Shown here in pieces: positions 44,753-51,114 of a stretch of 51,114 nucleotides of DNA; position 1 is the stretch's first letter; each line of letters opens with the position of its first letter. Under the pieces are notes generated by a model. It was not told the DNA's origin, searched no databases, and saw nothing but the letters and a program-made list of their open reading frames with translations. Both the position numbers and the translations under genes were made by a program. Origin of the DNA: an uncultured Pelagibacteraceae bacterium (lineage in GTDB: Bacteria > Pseudomonadota > Alphaproteobacteria > Pelagibacterales > Pelagibacteraceae); the NCBI GenBank assembly GCA_902559635.1, contig CACEIY010000004.1:1-51114 (forward strand), given 5' to 3'.

Positions 44753-45022
44753 GAAAAAATAGTTAATAAATTTGTATTATTTTAATTAAATTACTCAATT
44801 TAATTTTTATTTAATTAACGTTGTAAAATAAGGGTTTTATTAACAATAATAATAAACCAAGATAAACAATCCACTTTATTTAATAAAATCTTAAAAAGCT
44901 TCATTTTAAACAATATTATTTCTCTTAGGATGTTATTAAACTGTGAATATAATGTTTATAAAAATTAATTATCTTTATTCACAAGACATAAAACAACTAA
45001 AATAATTAATTATAATTTTATT
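44753..45022. other. Putative chromosomal replication origin (oriC) region
   Basis: This 270-base gene-free interval is the largest in the window and extremely AT-rich. All genes to its left (ppsR-maf-aroE-coaE-dnaQ) run leftward and those to its right (hemE-hemH-hemG-rho-mnmE) mostly rightward, the pattern around an origin. The same flanking order, ppsR-maf-aroE-coaE-dnaQ-secB on one side and hemE then rho then mnmE on the other, surrounds oriC in Caulobacter. It holds two DnaA-like 9-mers, a possible CtrA pair TTAA-N7-TTAA (44800-44814) and a 9-bp inverted repeat GTTAATAAA (44762-44770 and 44836-44844). Function is inferred. Confidence 0.65.
44942..44983. promoter_or_regulatory. Two inverted DnaA-box-like 9-mers
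   Basis: TGTGAATAT (44942-44950) and TTATTCACA (44975-44983) are inverted copies that differ at one base and match the DnaA consensus TTATCCACA with two and one mismatches. They lie 24 bases apart inside the putative origin. In DNA this AT-rich single sites can occur by chance; the inverted pairing and setting are the support. Confidence 0.5.
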
Positions 45023-46024
45023 ATGACACCATTACATAAAGTTTTAATTAATAAAGATACAACAATTAATCCTATATGGATTATGAGACAAGCTGGAAGG
45101 TATTTGCCCGAATTTAGAGAAATTAGAAAAAAAAATACTGATTTTATTAAATTATGCTTAAATGAAAAGTTATCTTCAGAAATTACTTTACAGCCTCTTA
45201 AAAGATTTGATTTTGATGCTGCTATAATTTTTTCAGACATCTTAATGTTACCATATGCTTTAGATCAAAAAGTAGAATTTAAAAAAAATTTTGGACCATT
45301 ATTAGGAGATTTAAATTTAAATGAAATTTCTAAGTTAAATGAAAATGATTTTATTAAAAAACTTAGTCCTGTTTATAAAGCAATAAATTTAGTTAGTAAA
45401 AATAATCTTACAAAAAACAAAAGCACAATAGGTTTTGTAGGAGCACCATGGACTCTTTTAGTTTATATGATTAATAAACAGTCTCCAAAAGTAAAATTAA
45501 AAGATAATTTTTACCAAGATAAATCTTTAATAAATAAAATTTTATCTACTTTAGATAAATTTTTAAAAATTCATATTAAAAATCAAGTAGAAAACGGAGC
45601 AGAGATTATTCAAATTTTTGATAGTTGGGCCGGTCTATTAAATGAAGAAAATTTACCTAATTATGTTTATAATCCAACCTTAACATTGGTGGATTATGTA
45701 AAAACATTAAATGTACCTGTTATTTGTTTTCCCAGAGGTGTTAAAAACTATAAAAATTATTGTGATATCGTCAAACCTGATGGCATTTGTATTGATTACG
45801 AAACCGATCCAAATAAAATTTTAAAAGAAATAAAAATACCCGTTCAGGGAGGCATGGATCCCAAAATTTTACTAACTGATAAAGAAATTTTGAAAAAAGA
45901 GACAAAAAAATATCTAGATATATTTAAAGATCATCCTTATATCTTTAATTTAGGCCATGGTGTTCTGCCAGAAACAGACCCCAATATGATGGATTATTTA
46001 GTAAAGATGGTAAAAGATTATTAA
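45023..46024 (+). CDS. hemE: Uroporphyrinogen decarboxylase
   Basis: 333 residues. PIWIMRQAGRYLPEFREIR is the family N-terminal signature, with AAIIFSDILMLPYALDQKVE, GFVGAPWTLLVYMI and VQGGMDPKILL further on. It decarboxylates uroporphyrinogen III to coproporphyrinogen III. It is the first rightward gene after the putative origin and is 3 bases from hemH, forming hemE-hemH-hemG. Confidence 0.97.
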   Translation: MTPLHKVLINKDTTINPIWIMRQAGRYLPEFREIRKKNTDFIKLCLNEKLSSEITLQPLKRFDFDAAIIFSDILMLPYALDQKVEFKKNFGPLLGDLNLNEISKLNENDFIKKLSPVYKAINLVSKNNLTKNKSTIGFVGAPWTLLVYMINKQSPKVKLKDNFYQDKSLINKILSTLDKFLKIHIKNQVENGAEIIQIFDSWAGLLNEENLPNYVYNPTLTLVDYVKTLNVPVICFPRGVKNYKNYCDIVKPDGICIDYETDPNKILKEIKIPVQGGMDPKILLTDKEILKKETKKYLDIFKDHPYIFNLGHGVLPETDPNMMDYLVKMVKDY

Positions 46025-46027
46025 ATT

Positions 46028-47140
46028 ATGAATTACGAACACCCAAAAAGAAAAACAAAAGTTGTTTTTGTTCAACTTGGTTCACCCTCGGAGCCAACCA
46101 CAAAAGCTTTAAGAAAATATCTTCGTGCATTTTTAGGAGACCCAAGGGTAGTTGATATAAATCCATGGTTATGGAAAATTATTTTAAATTTTTTTGTACT
46201 GCCTTTTAGGCCCCGGAAGTCTGCAAAGCTTTACGCAAGAATTTGGGATGGTGAAAGTTTTCCATTAATAACTAACACAAGAAATTTTACAAAAATTGTA
46301 AGTGATGAATTAAAGAAAATTGATCCCAATGGTCATGTTGAAGTAAACCATGCTTTTCTCTTATCACCTCCATATGTAAATGAGGTTTATGATAGTTGGG
46401 AAGAGGACTTAAAAAAAGGTATCGGTGCAACAAAACTCCTAGTCATTCCAATGTTTCCTCAGTATTCAGAGAGCACTATAGCGTCAGGTATTGATGCATT
46501 AGCAAAAGAATTATCAAAAAGAGTAAAAATACCAACGTTTGAAGTAATCACAAACTTTCACAGAACTCATGCTTTTATAGACAATTCTGTTAACCAAATA
46601 GACACAAAACTGAATGATCTAATAGAACAAGGAAAGAATATAGATAACCTAGTAATAACTTTTCATGGAATGCAAAAAAGGCGAATTGTTAATAAGGGCG
46701 ATGATTATTATAGACATTGTTATGAAACATTTTGTCTTATTACCAATAATCTAAAAAATATTAAGCCTGAAAAATGTATGATGAGTTTTCAAAGTCGTTT
46801 TGGTTCTGAGGAGTGGATAACACCTTATACAGAAGATGTGGTTAAAAAATTAATTTCAGAAGGGAAGAAAGAAATTGTTATATATTCTCCGAGTTTTGTT
46901 GCGGACTGTTTAGAAACCACTGATGAATTGGGTCATGAGTTGGTAAACGACGCGAAAGAATTAGGAGGCAATGTTTATCCAGTAAAATGTCTTAATACCA
47001 ATAAGGATTGGTGTAAAGATTTTGCTAAATACACTTTTATACAAGCCGAGGGTTCAGCGCAAGACAAAGAAGATATAGAATATAAACTTGATAGAAAATA
47101 TTATCAAAAAATGCCCCAACAAATAATGAATAAAAAATAA
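46028..47140 (+). CDS. hemH: Ferrochelatase
   Basis: 370 residues. VVFVQLGSPSEPTTKALRKY, LRAFLGDPRVVDIN, LLVIPMFPQYSESTIASGID and VITFHGMQKRRI are ferrochelatase blocks, with SFVADCLETTDELGHE near the C-terminus carrying conserved active-site acids. It inserts iron into protoporphyrin IX. There is no C-terminal membrane helix. It is 12 bases before hemG. Confidence 0.97.
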   Translation: MNYEHPKRKTKVVFVQLGSPSEPTTKALRKYLRAFLGDPRVVDINPWLWKIILNFFVLPFRPRKSAKLYARIWDGESFPLITNTRNFTKIVSDELKKIDPNGHVEVNHAFLLSPPYVNEVYDSWEEDLKKGIGATKLLVIPMFPQYSESTIASGIDALAKELSKRVKIPTFEVITNFHRTHAFIDNSVNQIDTKLNDLIEQGKNIDNLVITFHGMQKRRIVNKGDDYYRHCYETFCLITNNLKNIKPEKCMMSFQSRFGSEEWITPYTEDVVKKLISEGKKEIVIYSPSFVADCLETTDELGHELVNDAKELGGNVYPVKCLNTNKDWCKDFAKYTFIQAEGSAQDKEDIEYKLDRKYYQKMPQQIMNKK

Positions 47141-47152
47141 TTTTATTTTAAA

Positions 47153-47680
47153 ATGTCTGCTTCATTAATAATTTACTCAAGTACAGACGGTCACACAAAA
47201 ACTATTTGCGAAAGGATAACAAATTTTTTAAATGAAGCAAACGAAACAAAGATTACATCTTTGGATGAAGCAACAAAACTTGATTTATCTAAATTTAATA
47301 GAATTATAATAGGAGCAAGCATTAGATATGGCCAACATTCTAATGAGCTTTATAAATTTATAGAAATAAATAAAAATATATTAGATCAAAAAGAAAGCAT
47401 TTTTTTCTCAGTAAATGTGGTTGCAAGAAAACCAGAAAAAAACTCACCTGATACAAACCCTTATATAAAAAAATTTCTAAGAATTTCTAAATGGAAACCA
47501 AAGAAAATTGGTGTATTTGCTGGTAAGGTTGATTATCCTAAGTATGGTTTTTTTGATAAATATATTATCAAATTGATTATGTATATTACGAATGGGCCGA
47601 CAGACACTTCTCAATCTTATGAATTTACAGATTGGTCAAAAGTAGAGGATTTTGCAAAAGAATTGCAGCTTAATCCTTAA
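47153..47680 (+). CDS. hemG: HemG-type protoporphyrinogen IX oxidase (flavodoxin fold)
   Basis: 175 residues. The FMN-phosphate loop is IIYSSTDGHTKTI (T11, H14, T15), then RIIIGASIRYGQHS and SVNVVARKPEKN with the long-chain insert of HemG. The enzyme oxidises protoporphyrinogen to protoporphyrin, the substrate of hemH, with electrons to quinone. Known best in Gammaproteobacteria; most Alphaproteobacteria use HemJ. Here it sits directly behind hemE-hemH, so a heme role is well supported. Confidence 0.88.
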   Translation: MSASLIIYSSTDGHTKTICERITNFLNEANETKITSLDEATKLDLSKFNRIIIGASIRYGQHSNELYKFIEINKNILDQKESIFFSVNVVARKPEKNSPDTNPYIKKFLRISKWKPKKIGVFAGKVDYPKYGFFDKYIIKLIMYITNGPTDTSQSYEFTDWSKVEDFAKELQLNP

Positions 47681-47700
47681 AAAACCTTGAAATATAGCTG

Positions 47701-47737
47701 TTTTAACTATTTATGATCCCTCTTGTAATAGTTGAAA
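47701..47737 (+). promoter_or_regulatory. Hairpin in the spacer before rho
   Basis: TTTTAACTATT (47701-47711) pairs with AATAGTTGAAA (47727-47737) over 11 base pairs, including one U-G, around a 15-base loop with CCCTC. It lies 50 bases upstream of the rho ATG, in the 106-base spacer after hemG. There is no T tract after it, so it is not an intrinsic terminator. rho genes of other bacteria are autoregulated in their leaders; a leader element is inferred. Confidence 0.35.
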
Positions 47738-47786
47738 GAGTATATATATTCATATCATCTATTAAGTCCTTTAATATTTTTTAATC

Positions 47787-49055
47787 ATGAACATTCAAGA
47801 ATTAAAATTAAAAACATCAGAACAGCTTATTACACAAGCTGAAGAGCTAGGTATTGAAAATGCCAGCACCCTTAGAAAACAAGAAATACTTTTTGCAATA
47901 TTAAAAAAAGTTGCAGAAAAAGAAGAAATTACTGGTGCTGGGGTTTTACAATTATTACAAGATGGTTTTGGTTTTTTGAGAGCAATGGAATCTAATTATC
48001 TTCCAGGTCCTGATGATATTTATGTAAGTCCAAGTCAAATTAGAAAATTTGGATTAAGAACAGGCGATACTGTTGAGGGACCAGTCAGAGCACCCAAAGA
48101 AGGAGAAAGATATTTTGCTTTACTTCAAGTTAGTAAAATAAATTTTGAAGAACCTGAAAAAACGAGACATAAAATAGCATTTGATAACTTAACCCCCCTT
48201 TATCCAGATAAGCAGCTGGTTATGGAGGTCGAAACTACTAAAGTTGAAAAAAAAGCAGATTTAACCCCAAGGTTAATCGATCTAGTAAGCCCTATTGGGA
48301 AAGGTCAAAGATCTATAATTATTTCTCCACCAAAAGCTGGAAAAACAATGATCTTACAAAGTATTGCCAACTCTATAGCAAAAAATTATCCTGAATGTTA
48401 TTTGATGGTTTTATTGATTGATGAACGTCCAGAGGAAGTAACCGATATGCAAAGGACAGTTAAGGGTGAGGTAATTAGCTCTACTTTTGATGAGCCAGCA
48501 CAGAGACACGTAGCAGTAGCTGAGATGGTTATAGAGAAAGCCAAAAGACTTACTGAGCATAAAAAAGATGTAGTTATATTATTAGACTCTATAACTAGAC
48601 TTGGAAGAGCCTACAACGCGGTTATACCGAGTTCAGGAAAAGTTTTGACTGGAGGTGTAGATGCTAATGCGCTTCAAAGACCAAAGAGATTTTTTGGTGC
48701 AGCCAGAAATATTGAAGAAGGTGGATCTTTAACAATAATCTCAACTGCTTTAATAGATACAGGAAGTAGAATGGATGAGGTGATTTTTGAAGAATTTAAA
48801 GGAACGGGTAATAGTGAAACTGTTCTTGATAGAAAAATTGCTGATAAAAGAATTTATCCAGCTATAGATATTACAAAATCTGGAACAAGACGGGAAGAGT
48901 TGCTATTTAATAAAAATGATCTTCAAAAAATGAATGTTTTAAGAAGAATTATTGCTCCCATGGGTACAATGGATGCTATTGAATTTATTAACTCAAAACT
49001 AAAAGATACAAAGAATAACGCCGAGTTCTTTAACTCAATGAACAAACCTGCCTAA
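47787..49055 (+). CDS. rho: Transcription termination factor Rho
   Basis: 422 residues. The N-terminal cold-shock RNA-binding domain spans about 45-120 ([35 protein letters not shown]), Walker A is [12 protein letters not shown], and [35 protein letters not shown] and [20 protein letters not shown] follow. It is compact, without the long insert seen in some marine phyla. The stop overlaps the convergent sulfotransferase by 4 bases. Confidence 0.97.
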   Translation: MNIQELKLKTSEQLITQAEELGIENASTLRKQEILFAILKKVAEKEEITGAGVLQLLQDGFGFLRAMESNYLPGPDDIYVSPSQIRKFGLRTGDTVEGPVRAPKEGERYFALLQVSKINFEEPEKTRHKIAFDNLTPLYPDKQLVMEVETTKVEKKADLTPRLIDLVSPIGKGQRSIIISPPKAGKTMILQSIANSIAKNYPECYLMVLLIDERPEEVTDMQRTVKGEVISSTFDEPAQRHVAVAEMVIEKAKRLTEHKKDVVILLDSITRLGRAYNAVIPSSGKVLTGGVDANALQRPKRFFGAARNIEEGGSLTIISTALIDTGSRMDEVIFEEFKGTGNSETVLDRKIADKRIYPAIDITKSGTRREELLFNKNDLQKMNVLRRIIAPMGTMDAIEFINSKLKDTKNNAEFFNSMNKPA

Positions 49056-49869
49056 ATATAGTTAAGTTTCTTTAGCTCTTCCAAAGAATGATTTTCAATT
49101 TTTCTTATTAATTCTGGGGGCAAAACTTTTTTCCATTCTTTATTTTCACCTTTTCTAAAAAATCTTACATTTTTTTGTTTTTCTTTAAAACCAATTTCAC
49201 TTTCTAGTTTGGATAGATTGCTAAAAGAACAAATATCAATTGTATTTTTAATTTTATCTTCATTTATTTCAAATTTATTTCCGAGAAATTGATTAATAAA
49301 AATTAAAATTTTTTTAAATGTATTATGAGTATCTTTATTAAGTTCTTCATATTTTATTAATAATTTTGGGAATGAGCAATCCAGCCAAGAATTAAAGTGA
49401 ACTTTCCAAGACATTCTAGCTTCTGGATAACCTCCATCGTTTATTCCGATACGATTTTCCATTAAAAGTAAATCTGTAGATTTTTCAAAAGATATATCTG
49501 AGTGATACGCATAAGAAACGGCTACTGCTCTTGGGTCTCTGACAATATGTATAGCGCCAGCTGTATTTTTTCTATCAGTAAATTCATAACCATTCGTTGA
49601 ACCAAAAAAATTATGTGTTTTAACAAAATTAAGTTTATTGTTTTCGTTGATCTTCCTTTGAGCAGATAAAAAATATTTAAATAATAACATATGATCTTTT
49701 TTATAAGATCGTCGCTAATAATACCCTCAAAGGAACTTTTTTTCGGGAAACTTCTTATACCTCTCATTTTAGAGAACACATTATCATTATCATTATTTAG
49801 GTAGCTTGCTAGTAATGCTCTTACAAAAGTGTTTCCGCTTTTTGGGTAAGAAGCGAGCCATAAAATCAT
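49052..49869 (-). pseudogene. Sulfotransferase family protein, copy 3, split by a one-base frameshift
   Basis: The 5' part (from ATG at 49869) encodes MILWLASYPKSGNTFVRALL with the PAPS loop and reads ISDDLIKK before leaving frame. The rest continues in another frame as HMLLFKYFLSAQRKINENN, FVKTHNFF and IVRDPRAVAVSYAYH to the stop at 49052. Adding one A to the minus-strand A6 run (plus-strand T6 at 49697-49702) gives one frame (IKKDHMLLFKYF) of about 272 residues, the normal length for copies 1 and 2. This is the same kind of break as in the aldo/keto reductase. It is divergent from mnmE and convergent with rho. Confidence 0.85.
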
Positions 49870-49902
49870 AAAAAAATTATACTATTAAGTTAAATTGAAA
49901 GA

Positions 49903-49908
49903 TATAAT
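49903..49908 (+). promoter_or_regulatory. Possible -10 box of mnmE
   Basis: TATAAT at 49903-49908 would put the transcription start a few bases before the mnmE ATG at 49918, so the mRNA would have almost no leader. No good -35 box is visible at 17 bases. A second TATAAT faces the other way (49881-49876) toward sulfotransferase copy 3. Confidence 0.4.
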
Positions 49909-49917
49909 ATCAATAAA

Positions 49918-51114
49918 ATGACAATTTATGCTCTATCCTCTGGTCCTGGAATTTCGGGGGTTGCGATTGTCAGAATTTCCGGTCCTGAAGCTTCAGAAGT
50001 CATTAAATTACTTACGGGTAAAGAAATCCCTAAGCCTAGAATGGCAACCCTAAGAAAAATAAACAATATCAACACTTCTAAGCTGATAGATGAGGGCATA
50101 GTTATCTGGTTTCCTGGGCCAGAGAGCTACACAGGTGAAGATATGGCAGAAATCCATGTGCACGGAGGTAAGGCAGTTGTATTGGCTCTACAAAATGAAA
50201 TTTCTAGGATTAAAAATTGCAGAATAGCTGAACCAGGTGAATTTACAAAGATAGCATTTCAAAATGGAAAAATAAATTTACTTAAAGCAGAGAGTATTGC
50301 AGATCTAATAAGTGCTGAAACTGAAATTCAAAGATTGCAAGCTGTCAAAATTATGAAAGGTAAATCTTCAGAAAAATTTAATCAGTTAAGAGATAAATTA
50401 TTAAAACTTTTATCATTTATAGAAGCTAAAATAGACTTTCCCGATGAGGACCTTCCAGATGAAAATATTAATAAAATTAAAAAAGATTCTAAAGATGTTT
50501 TTAATGAAATTAAAAAAATATTAGATGATCAAAAAGTTGGTGAAATAATTCGTGAAGGATTTAAAATTGCAATAGTAGGTCCAACCAATGCTGGAAAGTC
50601 AAGTTTGCTCAATAATTTATCTAATAGAGAAGTTGCTATTGTTTCTGAAATAGCCGGAACAACAAGAGATGTGATCGAGGTACATTTAAATATAGATGGA
50701 TATCCGGTTATTATTTCAGACACTGCCGGTATAAGAAATTCAAAAGATGAAATTGAAAAAAAAGGTATTAAATTATCATTAAATAAAGCTGAAAATGCAG
50801 ATTTAAAACTAGTAGTAGTTGATGCAAAAAACATTGATTTAAGCGGTTTTTTGAACGATTTGATTAAAAATGATTCAATCTTAGTTGTTAATAAGTCTGA
50901 TTTATTAAAAGAAAAATTGGATAGAAAAATTGCCAAATTAGATCATGTTTTAATTTCATTAAAAGATAATTTAAATATAGATAAATTGATCTCTAAAATA
51001 AAAAATAATATTAAAAATAAATTTATATCAGAAGAAGATATTATAATTACTAGAGAGAGACATAGACAACATTTAGTTCAGTGTGCAGTTCACTTAAAAA
51101 GTTTTTCAGAAAAA
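49918..51114 (+). CDS. mnmE: MnmE (TrmE) tRNA-modification GTPase, 3' end missing
   Basis: 399 codons are present and the gene runs off the right edge. MTIYALSSGPGISGVAIVRI opens the tetrahydrofolate-binding domain, with GESYTGEDMAEIHVHGG-like PESYTGEDMAEIHVHGGKAV in it. The G domain has GPTNAGKSS (221-229), GTTRDVIE, the DTAGI motif and NKSDLL. The C-terminal CxGK motif is not reached. MnmE works with MnmG (GidA) to modify U34 of tRNAs. mnmG, rsmG and parAB would be expected beyond the edge in an alphaproteobacterial origin region. Confidence 0.95.
   Translation, partial: MTIYALSSGPGISGVAIVRISGPEASEVIKLLTGKEIPKPRMATLRKINNINTSKLIDEGIVIWFPGPESYTGEDMAEIHVHGGKAVVLALQNEISRIKNCRIAEPGEFTKIAFQNGKINLLKAESIADLISAETEIQRLQAVKIMKGKSSEKFNQLRDKLLKLLSFIEAKIDFPDEDLPDENINKIKKDSKDVFNEIKKILDDQKVGEIIREGFKIAIVGPTNAGKSSLLNNLSNREVAIVSEIAGTTRDVIEVHLNIDGYPVIISDTAGIRNSKDEIEKKGIKLSLNKAENADLKLVVVDAKNIDLSGFLNDLIKNDSILVVNKSDLLKEKLDRKIAKLDHVLISLKDNLNIDKLISKIKNNIKNKFISEEDIIITRERHRQHLVQCAVHLKSFSEK

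Noticed and set aside
47701-47737. Hairpin after hemG as an intrinsic terminator
   Set aside because: Stem is AT-rich and not followed by a T tract, so termination is unlikely; kept only as a possible leader element.
1-51114. CRISPR arrays, insertion sequences, integrases or phage genes
   Set aside because: No regularly spaced repeats, transposase or integrase motifs, or structural phage genes seen on either strand.

Overview
The window looks like a SAR11-clade alphaproteobacterium (Pelagibacterales; Candidatus Pelagibacter or a close relative). The DNA is very AT-rich, coding density is extreme (most neighbouring genes overlap by 1-11 bases or sit a few bases apart), lysine/asparagine/isoleucine codons dominate, and single-copy alphaproteobacterial families appear in alphaproteobacterial order (DUF2794, ialB, a heparinase-like gene before purH, timA-fxsA-secB-dnaQ-coaE-aroE-maf-ppsR). 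No phage, insertion sequence, rRNA or CRISPR array is visible. There is one tRNA, tRNA-Gly(GCC). No gene-free stretch exceeds 300 bases; the longest, about 270 bases at 44753-45022, is the likely replication origin.

Layout. 1-1430 is a leftward cytochrome c maturation operon (ccmC-ccmD-ccmE-ccmF), preceded by an unusual leader with two mutually exclusive stems, then hspQ. 1992-8371 holds yciB, DUF2794, a Bax-inhibitor-1 protein, a frameshifted aldo/keto reductase, ialB, argG, psiE and a photolyase-family gene with its domains in reversed order. 8368-11104 runs leftward: a PhrB-type photolyase, DUF2256, a class I glutamine amidotransferase and a tiny basic ArfA-like protein, translationally coupled. 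11132-16207 carries an SDR, small membrane proteins, folD, yggT, mscS, hemD and hemC. 16264-22664 has tsaD, an EVE-domain gene, acetyl-CoA synthetase with a lysine-rich N-terminal tail, and a DUF4212/SSS symporter pair closed by the only clear Rho-independent terminator.

22733-32753 holds rpe, a heparinase-like gene, purH, phhB directly behind tRNA-Gly, a sulfotransferase, a Lon N-domain protein, a ubiquinone-type hydroxylase, ftsK and lolA. 32755-36574 is the leftward his operon (hisB-hisH-hisA-hisF-hisE) followed by HIT and GNAT genes. 36631-38554 is hslVU with a heat-shock-type promoter, then a second sulfotransferase, an Smr protein, timA, fxsA and secB. From 41321 the leftward dnaQ-coaE-aroE-maf-ppsR block meets the rightward hemE-hemH-hemG-rho-mnmE block at the putative oriC. 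A third, frameshifted sulfotransferase lies between rho and mnmE, and mnmE runs off the right edge.

Themes are heme (ccm genes, hemC, hemD, hemE, hemH, hemG), light-damage repair (two photolyase-family genes plus DUF2256), acetate use (symporter plus acsA) and a three-member sulfotransferase family. The most novel-looking items are the two-state ccmC leader, the ArfA-like small gene, the reversed-domain photolyase protein, the photolyase lacking most Fe-S cysteines, and two gene breaks that each look like one missing A in a six-A run.
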